From: Mesorhabditis belari
Lineage: Eukaryota; Nematoda; Chromadorea; Rhabditida; Rhabditidae
Assembly: GCA_958450365.1 (NCBI GenBank)
Contig: CAUEEP010000743.1
Location: 7,084,501-7,148,500 of the forward strand
DNA length: 64,000 nt
Reading direction: 5' to 3'
This document shows, piece after piece, positions 34,180 to 59,500 of this stretch (the first letter of the stretch is position 1; each line of letters begins with the position of its first letter). A program made the position numbers and the translations under genes. The notes under the pieces are model-generated. The model had not been told where the DNA came from. It searched no databases and saw nothing but the letters and a program-made list of their open reading frames with translations.

Positions 34180-34852
34180 ACGCATAATGCATCACGCTCT
34201 ACAGCATAATGCTTGTCTAAATTCTGGAGATGACAGGGAGCTCTTCTAGTTCTCTTTCTCTTCTTTTTTATCCATTATTGGTACGTGTGCCTGCGGGTGA
34301 CCTTGAAAGCCAGTCCCCTCACATGGAGGATGAAGATGGGGAGGAGGGGTGAAAGTGAAGAAGAATAGAAAAGAGAAGTAAGGGGAGGAGAGAGAGAGCT
34401 CTGCCACACCATTCCTTTCTCCTTCGATTACAGTTCTTGTGAAGGGTTGTGGGTTTCTCTCTCCATGCTCACTTACTTTCCCCTCGACTTTCCCCCCGAT
34501 TCCCCGCTCCTGTCGTGTCTGTATCGGAGCGCCAGATCTCTGCTTTTCTCATCGCCTTTCGCAAGTTTTGTGCGCTCACTCACTTGGTTGATTCCCCTTC
34601 TTCCCCTTCACTCTCATGAATAGTTACTTGGCACCTCTTTTTCTCAAAATTTACTTATTTTTTTTGTTTCGGTTTATCCATACACCTCACTATTGACTAT
34701 TTTTATCAACTTTTTACTCTTGGCTACATTGTGCTTTTGGCTTCAATTTCGTTTCGTTCTTTTACAAGTTTAAGCATTTTATATTCAACTTTTGAATACA
34801 TATTTTTAAGATCAATCGAGCGGAAGCAAAGAAAAACATAGAGGAATTTCAT
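34180..34852. other. Upstream region of the EcR-like gene
   Basis: GC-richer DNA with purine and pyrimidine runs (34300-34600). No gene or clear promoter motif seen. The start ATG follows at 34853. Confidence 0.4.
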
Positions 34853-37800
34853 ATGAGCACGGCTACGATAACATATCACGATTTGCCTGGGAATCCCTCG
34901 ATCAAGTGGTCAAAACCGGCTGAGAGGCTTTCACTGGGTAAGAACATTCAGCTATCGATTCTTATGAAGAGTTCACAGCATTAACCTTTGATGCTTGATC
35001 TCGATTTTCTTCATTTTCATCTTCATTTCTTCAAATACTATAATTGCTATTAGACTTTTGATGATATGATAGACGATAGAATCTATGATAGATCTATCTA
35101 TATTCTTTGAATAAGACTACTAAATATTTTAAGCTCTTGTAAGTCTATAGAGGAATCTATCATAGATTCCTCTATATTCTTTGAATAAGACTACTCAATA
35201 TTTTAAGCTCTTGTAAGTCTATAGAGGAATCTATCATAGATTCTATCGTCTATCATATCATCAAAAGTCTAATAGAAATTATAGTATTTGAAGAAATGAG
35301 GATGAACATGAAGAAAATCGAGATCAAGCATCCATCTATATTCTTTGGTCAAGCATCCATCTATATTCTTTGAATAAGACTACTAAATATTTTAAGCTCT
35401 TGTAAGTCTTAAACACTTCTATTCATGAGCTTTTACCGTATCAAGAGTTTTTAATAAGCAACAACAATAATAAGCTTTCGACTTGCTCGAGTCCCAAGCA
35501 CTCATCTCACAGTTATCGATTCTTCTTGTATATGCGCACTATTTTGAAATACGCCAGTCTATTATTCGTCTACTCGACGATAACTCGGCTTCTCTACAAT
35601 CTCGTTGATCTTTCTCTTACTCCTCTTTTTTTCACTCCCAACAAAGGTGCTTCTCGGCCTCAAATTGGGGTGAGCAGAAAACCTGTTCGTCGAGCATCAT
35701 TCACCCATCCATTCCCCTCTTTTTTTTAGCTTCTTTTCTTTTCTTTTCTTTTCACTCATTGTTTCAAAGAAAAAAACAACGAACACATAAAGAGATTTAC
35801 TTATATTCTCGCGCTCTCCTCGAGAATTTCCCGCTATTTAAAAATATCACTCTCAATCACTCAATCACTCAAAAAAACGCTTATTTCCTATTTTCAGATT
35901 CCGATCCTGAAGATTTCAAGTGGAAAGACGCATTGCTGAGATCTTCAAAATTAACAGTAAGAATTTTTGTGTATACAAAATCCGGTTTCCCAAATATCGT
36001 TTCGTGCAGTTAATTCAATTCAAGGTCACTTGAAAATTTTGCAAAAAAAACTCCAATCGGTTCTAGTGAATTCTCTAGCGATTCTTCAATCGATTCTAGC
36101 GAAAAACACGATCTTATTGTGTTCATTGGGTGTTCACAATCAACGGTTAGGCTTTCCCATGGGGTTCGGGCTCTCTTTTTTCTTGTTTTTTTCTTTTTTC
36201 GCCTTTCTCTTTTCCCGCATGAAATTGCTAGTTTCGTTGTATGCCTTTGAGAAAATTTATGAGAGTTTTGCTGTGCGACACAAGAAAACTCTTTTTCTCA
36301 CCGATTTTCTTCGCGATTCTTATATTGTTGTTGATTTACAATTAAAAGAAAGTTGATTGCCATTTCAAAATAGAGGAAAATCATCAGTAGATAAAAGGTC
36401 TTATTTTTAAATAGATTACTTTGTTTTCAGTTAAGCCTGAGTCTTCTCTTTTTAAAAAAAAGCTCAACTTTAACCCTGCTTCTTTGGGTTTTCTATGATA
36501 TTTCAATAAAGACAACAATTCTTTCAATTCTTTCAATTCTTTCAATTCTTTAACAGTTTTTATAAGGAAAACAATTTTAGGTGGAGAAAGCGGCGAGAAG
36601 GAGTCGGAGCGCCCGAGTGGCAACGAGTGGAGGAAATGGAGGAGAGGAGCTGTGCCTTGTGTGTGGAGACAAAGCATCCGGATATCACTATAATGCGCTC
36701 ACTTGCGAAGGATGCAAAGGTAACGATTGAAAGTGATAAAGTAGACTGGGAAAAAACAAGCCTCTTTCTTTAGCTCTACCCAATCAATAGCTGTAAAAAT
36801 TATCCTTTTAGGCTTCTTCCGTCGGTCGATCACCCGAAAGGCAACATATTTCTGTAAACAACAGCAAAATTGCGATATTGACATGTGAGTTTTAGCTTAG
36901 AAGTCAAAAGGACAAGTTTCTAGGTACATGAGGCGGAAATGTCAACATTGTCGCTTGAAAAAGTGCGTTCAAATCGGAATGAGACCTGAATGTGAGTAGG
37001 AGAGGGGGATTTGTATAAAAAAATGTAGAAAATTTTAGTGGTAATCCCAGAAGAACAATGTCGTTTAAAAAGGGAAGCAAAAGAGAGAGCAAAAGGAAAA
37101 GAAGAGACACCAAAAGCACTCGCACGAAGGAAACCGCATTTTGCACACGAAAATCACTTCAACAAGAACCTCGTCCCAGCGATTACGGTTGGTTTTGAAA
37201 GATTGCAAAAATAGATTTGAATCATTTTTGTTTATTTTTATGCTATATACCAAGATTTGTTCAGCTGCTAACCGAAGCTGATGTGCTTGAGGGAAAAGTA
37301 TTTTCCGGATCACCACAGTATCGTGGGATGAGTGCCGAGACGACCGAACTTGTGCAAAGGACTTTAGCCCTCAGTCGACTCTACGAACGACCGAATCCTC
37401 GATTTACGCAAAAGCTTAGCGTTCGTTTTTTTTTCTTCGAAATTATCTCAATCTTTTCCCAGATCTTAACGAATCCAGAAGTGCGCCCGAATTCGTTCAC
37501 CCATTTGGCTGAGCTCACCGTTTTAGAGGCTCAGCTCACCCACGAGTTTGTTCGTCAACTTCCAGGCTTCACACGATTCTCTGAGGTTTGCGGATTCAAG
37601 CTAATTTTCAAAAGAAAGTATTTAAGGAAGATCGTAAATTTGTGCAAAAATCGAGTAAAGTGGCGCTGATGAAATTGCGAATAGCAAGGACTTTCGATTC
37701 GACCGATTCAACTGTGAGATTGGGAAGTGAGACACACCATTGGAGGTGAGTGTACAAATGTCAATGTCTTTCTGTCAAATAGGATTTCGTTTGCCGAAAT

Positions 37801-38441
37801 TTCAATAGCTTATAGTTTTTTTAATCAAGTTGCCCTTTTTGCTTTTCCAAGTAGAAGCTGATAGTGAGAAGCAACGAATCAGTTAACACATCTGCTGATA
37901 AACAAAAATTTAGGCTAAACGAAATGGCCTTTGCACAGGGATTGTGCGCATCATTGGGAGACGCGATATTTCAAACTGCTCATCGACTCTCTGAGACAAA
38001 ACTTGACGAAGCTGAATTCGCTCTCTCACAAGCGATCTGCGCTCTCAGCGGTAATAACGATAACTGAAAATCTCAATACACCAATTTCAGGAACCGATGG
38101 TTTGATTGATCCAAATCTAATTGACGAAGTCCGTGAGGTTTATCTGTCCGCACTTATCGCATATAGGTAAGAGAAGCAGTTAGGCAACTTCGAGAAGAAA
38201 AAAACAATTTCAGAACTATGAATCGAGGTACTCCCGACATATTGGATGTCTTGGGACTTCTCGAATTCGTTCGCTCATCAAACGAGGTGAGCCGTTAAAT
38301 AGCCAATCATAAATCATACAAAAAGTCCAGGAGATTCCTCAGCCACTACTTCCTCGCTCAATTCCGATCGAGCATGCCTCGTTTTCTTTCTCGATGATTC
38401 ACGGAATTGTTCCAACCACTTGCTATTCTCCAATCCATTAG
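34853..38441 (+). CDS. EcR: Ecdysone-receptor-like nuclear hormone receptor (NR1H type)
   Basis: Ligand-regulated transcription factor. Exons: 34853-34937, 35898-35956, 36581-36719, 36812-36884, 36924-36991, 37039-37187, 37265-37420, 37463-37585, 37627-37745, 37914-38050, 38091-38166, 38214-38286 and 38331-38441. The DNA-binding domain has all eight zinc cysteines: [20 protein letters not shown] with CKGFFRR, then [20 protein letters not shown] and RLKKC. The P-box region CEGCKG and MYMRRKC match EcR/FXR/LXR, and [13 protein letters not shown] matches the EcR hinge. The ligand domain shows [39 protein letters not shown] and [13 protein letters not shown]. The family usually ends in an acidic AF-2 helix; here the chain ends [10 protein letters not shown] with no such helix. 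C. elegans lacks EcR. DBD assignment strong, exact orthology inferred. Confidence 0.88.
34990..35333. mobile_element. Palindromic element in EcR-like intron 1
   Basis: TGCTTGATCTCGATTTTCTTC and the stretch through GACTTTTGATGATATGATAG return inverted at 35240-35333. An internal 100-bp direct repeat (TATTCTTTGAATAAGACTAC) is present and recurs after the right arm to about 35410. Confidence 0.75.
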
Positions 38442-38691
38442 CTGTACATAGTGTGGCCTTCAAATGATATTCACTTGTCAATCCTGTATCTCTTTTTTCA
38501 TATCTTTCCCTACCCAGTGTCCGCATTCAACTCTGAAGTCGCTCAGTTACGTGTAGATTTTACTCACAACTCGTTTTCTGTTGTTTAAAAGCACAATATA
38601 AATTTATGTATTATCACATCAGATTTGCAGGCAGAAAAGACACAAACATGATAAAAGACCAGATAAAACTTTGTTTAAGCACCGCATGTCT

Positions 38692-51385
<12,694 letters not shown>

Positions 51386-51829
51386 TTTGTCATCTCTAAA
51401 TCCATTTGTCTTTAGTTTTGTAAAGCTAAACAAGAAGTTAAATCAGAACGGTATAAATGAAGTTTTCATATACTATTCGCTCAAATATTGTACATATACA
51501 TGGACGACAATGGGAAATTTTAAATTCGCGGGTTGTGAGGGTGAATTTGGCAAAGAACGTACTCTTGAGAAATTTCTTTCATGAGCTTTGACGATTTCAC
51601 TTCACAAGATGTAAATCTCGTTTTTAGTTGAAAATTGAATATCTTTTAATATTTAGTCAAGACAGACAAATTTAAAAGTATTCAATTGAAAATTCAGCTA
51701 TTTAATTAGGATCCTTTTTTCCATTTTGGGTATTTTTTTGTAAACGTCGTTTGTTATCACAGTCTTCTCTTCTTTGATTTTTAGAAATATTTTGAGTTAC
51801 CTTTTGGCCAATTTTTTATTTTTAGGGTG
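51386..51829. promoter_or_regulatory. Shared divergent promoter region, polq-1 / nduv-2
   Basis: 445 bp separate the two start codons. GATTTAG before polq-1 and TTTTTAGGGTG before nduv-2 look like leader-splice acceptors. No TATA-type element was picked out. Confidence 0.45.
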
Positions 51830-52540
51830 ATGCAAAGCGCTCTCTACACGGCGATGGGCCGTTCGCTCAGCTTGGGACAACGGCGTTTTGCCGGCACTGG
51901 TTTGATGGTGCATCGGGATACCAAGGAGAACAACTTGAACGTGAAATTCAAATTCACTCCGGAGAATCTCAAACGAATCGAGGCTATAACGGGCATTTAT
52001 CCTGACGGACACAAAAGTGCTGCTTTAATTCCTGTATTGGACCTTGCACAACGACAACATGGATGGCTTCCGATCAGCGCGATGCACGAGGTTTCTCGAA
52101 TTCTTGGTGTACCGCGAATGCGTGCTTACGAAGTAGCAACGTTCTACACGATGTTTAACAGGCAGCCAGTTGGAAAATATTTCCTTCAGGTGTGCGCGAC
52201 CACACCCTGTATGCTTCGTGGAGCTGAAACCATCACCGAAACAATCGAGAAAAAGTTGGGCATTCATGTTGGCGAGACGACTAGCGATGGGCTGTTCACG
52301 TTGGCTGAAGTCGAGTGCTTGGGAGCTTGTGTGAATGCACCAATGGTTCAAATTAACGATGATTATTACGAGGACCTTACGCCCAAGGATATGGTGGAAA
52401 TCATTGATGAGTTTAAAGCTGGGAAACGCCCGATTCCTGGGCCTCGATCTGGAAGACTGGCTGCTGAGCCACAGGGTCGCCTTACCTCTCTCACCGAGCC
52501 ACCACCAGCTCCAGGCTTCGGACTTCAGTCTGGCTTATAA
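51830..52540 (+). CDS. nduv-2: NADH:ubiquinone oxidoreductase 24-kDa subunit (NDUFV2)
   Basis: Complex I matrix-arm subunit of the mitochondrion that carries the [2Fe-2S] cluster N1a. An intronless 236-residue protein, full length for the family. The basic N-terminus ([20 protein letters not shown]) is a mitochondrial targeting sequence. Conserved [17 protein letters not shown] and [19 protein letters not shown] are present, as are the cluster cysteines in CATTPCM and, about 40 residues later, [10 protein letters not shown]. The Pro-rich C-terminus ends FGLQSGL. The ATG is three bases after a TTTTTAG acceptor; an upstream GTG in frame adds one residue but is unlikely. First gene of a probable operon with the anamorsin gene. 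Confidence 0.97.
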   Translation: MQSALYTAMGRSLSLGQRRFAGTGLMVHRDTKENNLNVKFKFTPENLKRIEAITGIYPDGHKSAALIPVLDLAQRQHGWLPISAMHEVSRILGVPRMRAYEVATFYTMFNRQPVGKYFLQVCATTPCMLRGAETITETIEKKLGIHVGETTSDGLFTLAEVECLGACVNAPMVQINDDYYEDLTPKDMVEIIDEFKAGKRPIPGPRSGRLAAEPQGRLTSLTEPPPAPGFGLQSGL

Positions 52541-52660
52541 ATTTTCGAATTCTTTTTGATTTGTGTATTATTGTGAAATTTCTTTTGTATAGTTATTAGT
52601 AGCTGTTCTTAGGGTTACTTACTGCTCTATTATGCCGAGGTTTAATAAAAAAATTTAGAT
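52541..52660 (+). promoter_or_regulatory. Operon-type intercistronic region with AATAAA and trans-splice acceptor
   Basis: 120 bp between nduv-2 stop and the next ATG. AATAAA at about 52643 is followed by AAATTTAG and then ATATG, the usual layout of a nematode operon junction spliced to an SL2-type leader. Confidence 0.65.
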
Positions 52661-53805
52661 ATGGTCACATTCCCCACGGATTTATCGGCGAAGATTGGAT
52701 GCTACGCCGAAAACGGTAAAAACCAAATTTTTAAAGACATTTAATTTTTTTGTTTAGGAGACGAGCTGCCAGCGAGTTATCTAGCTATTGCCAAAGATTA
52801 TCCGAGTCACAAGGTATACACTGTGCAGAACTTAGCAGGTTTGTATTTAATAAATAACTTTTTATTAAAATTTTAGTTTTTTAAACAAGCTTGTGAAAAA
52901 TTGTTGTGGCAGCTGTAGGTTTTTAACGGTTTCATTTTTTTAGATGCTTCACCACCGTCTTCTTTTGATTCTCTTTTCCTATGTCCTGTGACTGAACCAG
53001 TATTTCAACGATTCTTGGATTCGGCTTTTATAGCTTTGAAAAATGGTGGACGGCTGCAAATCATGTATGAAATAGAAGGTTAGACATCAATTATACCTAA
53101 CTACCTTAAAAAGTAAAATTTAGTTATTGACGGGCCACGTTTTGAACGTATGATCCGTTTGGTCGGTTTTACAGACATTGAATGGTATCGCGTTGAGTGT
53201 AAATGTTTCCGTTTACTTTAGCATATTTTGAGCATTTTAGGGACCTACTTCGCAGCTGCGCAAAAACCAGACTTTGCCGCACAATCGGTCTCTCTCAAAT
53301 TACCTACTAAGAAAGTTAGCTGACTTATAGAAAACTTTCTACAGCTTTTTATTTTAGATTGCCATGAATTCATCTGACTTGATTGACGAAGATGCTCTTT
53401 TGGAAGAGGAAGACTTCAAAAAGCCAACGGCACAAGATTTGAAAGGTTTTTGAATTTGATACTAACGGTTTTAAATGATTTTAGCATCTTGCGGAGAAGC
53501 TGATGGAAGCGAAAAGAAAAAGCGGGCGTGTAAAAACTGTACTTGTGGATTGGCAGATCAAGAACAAACCGAGCGCCTAGAAGCTGCCAAGCAGAACAAA
53601 GGATGCGGTTCGGTAATAATTTGTTTAAATTTTTTTACAATATTTTTACACACTTAGCCCATTTAATTGCAACGAAAATTTCAAATTTGTTTAGTGTGCT
53701 CTCGGTGATGCTTTTCGTTGTGCTACGTGTCCATATCTTGGAATGCCTCCATTCAAACCGGGCGAAAAAGTTCAACTTGCAAATGTAGACGATTTTCAGA
53801 TTTAG
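52661..53805 (+). CDS. Anamorsin / CIAPIN1 (Dre2), cytosolic Fe-S assembly factor
   Basis: Electron-transfer partner of the diflavin reductase in cytosolic iron-sulfur cluster assembly. Exons: 52661-52715, 52758-52838, 52944-53078, 53124-53198, 53241-53314, 53358-53445, 53485-53612 and 53695-53805. The N-terminal part is a methyltransferase-like domain ([39 protein letters not shown]). A linker, [16 protein letters not shown], leads to the two cluster motifs: [10 protein letters not shown], the [2Fe-2S] site with a further upstream Cys in ASCGEAD, and [19 protein letters not shown], the twin CxxC site. It ends [14 protein letters not shown]. Full length. Sits 120 bp after nduv-2, on the same strand. 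Confidence 0.95.
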
Positions 53806-54061
53806 CCTTGTTAATAGTTGTTGATTTTAAAAATGAATGTTTATACAGATTAATGTATACAAATATACGTTGTGAATTATTGACGTTGAATCATTAAATG
53901 CAGAAGAACGGTAAAGAGACCCGATAAAAAAATATTAAAAGAAGAACCCGTGGTTTGAAATTGGTTCACTTTGACCCGTCAGTTTGCGAACCATTCGAAA
54001 TGTTACACATAATTGTTGATATGGAACAGTCGTTGATGAGAATTGAAGCTTCCCCGAGGAG

Positions 54062-54613
54062 TTATTGTACATTAACACCAATTAAATGCTGTTGCTGTTG
54101 ATGATGACGCTGTTCCATTGATTGCTCAACTAAATTGGGTTTTTAAACTGATGCACGAACACTGGTTCAAAAATTGTTTCCTGCTTCAGTTTCAAGTCAC
54201 GAATGCAACAAATCTTTGGCCATTTATTGGACTCTTTTTGGTTTTGGTAGTTTTGGACTCGGCAGAAAGCTTAAATTTCGATGTTTCGTGGTGTATTTTT
54301 AGCCAAAAGAGAGCTTTCTCATGCGTCATCTGTTTGATTTTCGACACTAGAAACAGTAGAGCAATTTTCAAGGTTTTCTTTTTTTTGTCCTTACCCAGAA
54401 GATCAATCTTTTTGCCGAGTGAGAGGGAGATTCCAACGAGAACGATCGAGATGACTGTCATTGCGATCGCCACTATCGCCACCACACGTTTCACTCGTTT
54501 CTGAAAATGGCTTTTAGCTTGCCCAATACTGGTAGAATTGGTTTTTTTTTTGTTTTTCTGCTTACCTGGTTGTGATCCTTGATTTCCTGAATCTCGACGT
54601 CAGTAAGCTCCAT
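54062..54613 (-). CDS. 73-residue single-pass membrane microprotein, unrecognised
   Basis: Three exons, 54566-54613, 54395-54500 and 54062-54129, sum to 222 nt and stay in frame. It reads MELTDVEIQEIKDHNQ, a basic KRVKR, the hydrophobic helix VVAIVAIAMTVISIVLVGIS, then LGKKIDLL and a His/Gln-rich tail ending LIGVNVQ. Donors and acceptors are standard, and a TTATTTCAG acceptor lies about 30 bases upstream of the ATG. Charge pattern suggests an N-in/C-out type II topology or a tail-exposed anchor. No family recognised. It could be a fragment of a larger gene, but both ends close cleanly. Confidence 0.6.
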
Positions 54614-56555
54614 TTATGCAAGAGTGCCTCAGCTTTCCAGAGACTGAAATAATTAAAGAAATAAAATGACCGAAAATCGATTGCTGTTTAGACGCCTCAC
54701 GAGTGAGAAAAGTGAAATTTGTGCGTAAATTATTTTGTGAAATCGGAGAGTGTACAAACAAAATCCGGCTATTTACATCAGACTCTCGCTCATGCAAAAA
54801 AAAAGAAATACCCTCTCGTTAGTCAATAAAAGTTTTACCGGTGTTAAAGAACGAAAATTACCTAAAAATGACACCAAAAATTGCTTCCGCCTCAATTGGT
54901 GACTGTTGTGAGCGGGGGAAATTGCGGGACGAAGATGATTGGGGCGCCGTCGTGTCACCTAGAACCCCACACATTTTTTTTTGCTAATGAATTCGCAACA
55001 CAAAAAATTGCGGGACAAAAAATTCTCTTTTCAAACTAGAAGCTTGTATGATATGCGTACATTTGCTAAAAATACACAAAAAGATAAGCAAAGAAAAAAG
55101 AAAGACGCAGAAAAGTGGAAAAGTAGGTGAACACGGGAAGACCCATTTGAACGGAATTCTGCCCGGAAACGTCCCTTTTTCTAGATGGACTCTTTTCAGT
55201 AGCCACTCTCCTGAGAGTGAGCCGGAATAGATGGCGAGGAATGAACCCCTTCTCGGGGTGCTCACCTCTCTATTCCTGAGTAGTCATAGAAACAATTCCG
55301 ATCCTTTCAACCTTACAGAATAACCTTTTCACCCACTTTCCTTCCCCCCCACTCAATCAACCAGTAAATACCCCCCGGGAACGCACATGTTTGCATAATT
55401 TTGAGCGAAGATCGCGTGTTTGAAAGAGACGATTTTGGACCGGTGACCGATGAAAACAAAACATGCTACAATTCTCATAGTATGGCAAAAAGATGAGGAG
55501 AGAAAATTCGATACGGAACTGAGCCACTTCTCAATGAATGGCTGAATAGCTAATCCGTAAACTGCGGATGAGAAGATCTATGTGCAGTTAGGGCCTTTGT
55601 TTTCAGATGATTGGAAAATGGGCGAAGCATTTTTTTTCTCTCACCAAGGAAATGGGTGAAAATTGGGATTTTGAAAAAATTCTATGAAATATGGATCGGC
55701 GGTGACTGACGAGAAATGTGTGAACGAGAAAAAGCGCGAAACGAAAAGCAATAGGAGCCGCGTTTGAGTGTCCCCTTAGAGGGGTGAACAACACGTGGAT
55801 GAATGCGATGAGGATGGGCTGATGAAAACAAAAGAAGAGGAAAGGGGTCGAGAGGTGTTTTCTATCGGCTGAGAGACGAATGAAAGCAGCCCGGGGGGCA
55901 ATGCCCGAGAATGGGCCATAGGGGACAGGAGAGGAGCTCTCGGGGAGCTCTCCCCATATGGGCCCTCCTCAAGTCTTTGTCTCACTCTCTCTTTTTCTCC
56001 CAGACTTTTTCTTCTTCTTCTTCTTCTTTCCTCTTCTTCTTCTTTCTTCTTCTTCCTTTTCTTCTTTCTTCTTCTTTCTTCTTCTTCTTTCTTCTTCCTT
56101 TTCTTCCTTTTCTTCTTTCTTCTCCTTTCTTCTTTCTTCTTCTTCTTTACCCCCATTTCTCCATATTCTCATTGCACTCTTTCCTTTAAGTAAAGATTTT
56201 TTTTTGACGAGAGTTTGGAAATTGAGTAAACCGGGCTAGATAGAATTGAGATGACAATCAATCCAATGGAACACTAAAACTAAAACGAATTGGAACAGGA
56301 ATTGGAACGAACAGGCAAAGTTTTGATTGATATTCCTCTTTTAAGAGATTTATCAAATGAATGCAATGGAAGAATGAAAGGATGGAATGAAAGGATTTCA
56401 TGTGCAAGAAATATGTTTTTGTCATCCCCCACAAAGCTCAAGTGTTTATTTGCTACTTCGGCTTTTCGATATTTTTGTAAATAACATTCTGGATCCCAAC
56501 AATTTTCAGGGTTTCACTAGAGCTTTTGAGTGCATCAGTGTGTAAATCGATTCAG
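54614..56555. other. Intergenic, mostly low-complexity
   Basis: Contains a C+T-rich run (TTCTTCTTCTTCTTTC, 55996-56146) and GC-richer patches (55130-55260, 55880-55960). GGGCTCTCCCC..GGGCCC at 28235-28250 resembles GGAGCTCTCCCCATATGGGC at 55945. No gene supported. Confidence 0.4.
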
Positions 56556-59500
56556 AGGTTTATACCAATCATCTAGGGAAAAAGAAAGAGAAGAGAAAAC
56601 TCGATCGGATCATCGACGAGACTCGGCAGATTATAAAGTGCCGAGTGCCTATTCAGGTAACAACACCCCAATCCCACTTTCACTTTGGTTGCTCGGGGGG
56701 CTACGAGGGTTTCATTTCATTTCTCTTTTTACAAATTTTGATACCCTAGAACTTCACAAGCCTTTCCAAATCCTTTTTCTTACTCTTTCTTCGATCATTG
56801 CCCAAAAAAAATCTATAGACAATACGAGGAAAGGTGGAAGAAGAGAAGAGAAGTGATTCAGCCCTCGTCGATGCCCACAATCGATATACTTTCTTTCTCT
56901 TTTTTTTCACACAGTACAATGTCCCCAAAAGTAGTCTTTTCGAAAGTGATTCTTTCCGTTTAAGCCCTGTAAAAGTTTTTCTTTTTAAATTCAGTAAAAA
57001 AAAACTAGAAAGAATAGAAAGACTTTCTGTTGGGTGACATAGAAAAAGTTTTGTTGTACGCGAGAGTTCTAATCCTTCTGGGTGGCATTGCTTTCTCCTG
57101 TGTTGGTCGGTGTCTCTGAGCGGGGGTTTTTTTCATTGTTTCGGCGCACTTGGGTGACTTCAGTGTTTGCATGGCATCTCGACACCCTTCTCATCCCCTC
57201 CACCAGCTTTTCCCCTCCACGCTTCTCAAGATTTCTTTCTTCTACTTTTCGCCAAATTATCATGATGTTCATTCTGAAGTTTTTAATGTAAAGTTTTTTA
57301 ATGTAAAGTTTTTAATTGAATTCTTCAAAATTCTCAAAGATTTATTCTTCATTTATCAAAAAAATTGACTATTGTTAGAAAAACTTTGAAACTAATGAAA
57401 ATATGAAAAGAAATGTGAGGGAATGGTTTGTCATCGACAAAACTATACATTCTATGTCATCAACAAAACTATACATCGATTCCTTTCCATTCTCTTTCTT
57501 TTCTTCTTTCATCTCTTTTATATATCAAAAAGTTTTCATTACTGCTAAACTTATGCTTTCTTTTCATGTTTCGAATTTTTTACATAAAAATTCACTGTTC
57601 CACAAGTCATAAGACGTTTAGTAGCTATTTTAGTTAGAATAGTCTGGTCTAAATTTCAGAATAGTCAAAGAGCTTGGGGCACCAATAGGAGAGATTGGCT
57701 TGAAGACAGGCGATGATTCGACAAAACTATACATTCTATGTCATCAACAAAACTATACATCGATTCCTTTCGATTCTCTTTCTTTTCTTCTTTCATCTCT
57801 TTTATATATCAAAATGTTTTCATTACTAAACTAAAATTTTGCTTTCTTTTCATGTTTCGAATTTTTTACATAAACATTCACTTTTCCATTACCATTACTC
57901 ATAAGTCATAAGAGGTTTAGTAGCTATTTTAGTTAGAATAGTCCGGTCTAAATATCAGAATAGTCAAAGAGCTTGGGGCAGCAATAGGAAAAATTGGCTT
58001 GAAGACAGGCGATGATTCAGAGGGGAGAGAGCACCGATTATTTGTCGATTTGATGGGAGAAGAAGAGGGTCTCTATGTGATATCCCTTTCTCTTTTTTCT
58101 CTCTTCACTTCTTTTCCAATCGCTTATCAACGGCATTCTCATGCCTTTTTCTTCCTTCATTCATGATCAATCTCTATTTGTGTTTCTTTCCCTTTGCTAA
58201 TAATGGTCATTTTCTAATGGTCATTTTTTTTGGAACAGAAAGCAAATATCTTTTTTGTAAAGATTTGTATTTTGATCTTTCTGAAAATGAATTATGAATT
58301 ATTATGAATTATTTCAGAGCGAATGCCCTCAAACTATTATGAAAAGGGAGAATATTACGTCTCAGAAAAGGAGATTATCAATGGAACTGTGGTGAGTTTG
58401 AATAATTATTTTTAAAAAGCTTTTATGATAAAGAAGAAACTAGAAAAAGCTTTCAAGGCTTTACTAGGACTAAAGTTTTCTTTGAGTAATCAGCTTGTTG
58501 CTCGGAAAGACCGAATTTGGCATTTTCTTTTCCGAGCATTTCCTCGCGTGACGCTCCACTATTCTCTCGTTTATTTTGTCAAGTATTTGATTGAACTTTT
58601 TAAGTTTTTATTCTTTTATTCTTTTATTCTCATAGCCTTGAGATAAAACTTTACATTATTAAATACATATAATTACGATTGTCAGATTAATCACGTGAAA
58701 ATAAGCCTCTAACCATTAGAATAGGGTTGTGCAGAGTCTCGGAAAGCACATGTAATTCGATGCGAATGCAAACATAGAAAAGGCATGCCTTGTGCAAATC
58801 ATCTCCCTTTCAAATCTCTTTCTTTGAATCCTTAAGTCTACCCTTCAACTTTTCCTAGATTATTTGATTTTTCTACGCAATTCTCATGAGAAATGCTTTG
58901 CACAAACCACGAGTTGTCTTGGTGCGTTTCTTAAACGTTTCAAAAGCTTTTTTAAGGCCTAAAAATTAGTTAGACAATTGTAGAAAGATGAGAGAATAGA
59001 TGGAGTGTCTAGTAGGAAGATGTCAAACATTGGCACTTTGGCAGACTCGAGATTGGGAGGATACGGAGGAATGGGCTCGCTCACAAAAGCCACAACAAAC
59101 ATCAATCATTCGTCATCCACTCACCTCTGATCGATCATTTGATAGAGGTTTGAATTTCTATTGGTTTAAAACATTATTTATTCTTTTTTTATAGGCTCTT
59201 ATCGATCCAGTCACGCTCCATTGTTGTCTAGGAGTCCTGGAGTGACGCGAAGAGTTGAGCCTGGATATAGAGAAAGTGATAGGTTAGTTTAAAGCCTTGA
59301 AATCTAATGCTTAATTTTAAATTAAGGCTTTAATCTCTTCGAAATCTAATTTACCCTAATCTAATCTAATCTTTAATTTTATAATCAGATGGTCTGAGCC
59401 ACGCGTACGAGATCGAGACTTTTGGGATGAAGATCCCCGGGATCCATGGGCAAATCGGTAGCATTAAAAACAATAACACATCAACTCTGTTTTCAGTTTT

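Noticed and set aside
55776..56239. Arg/Lys/Glu-rich and Phe/Ser-rich frames
   Set aside because: Both strands of a TTC/GAA run; composition artefact.
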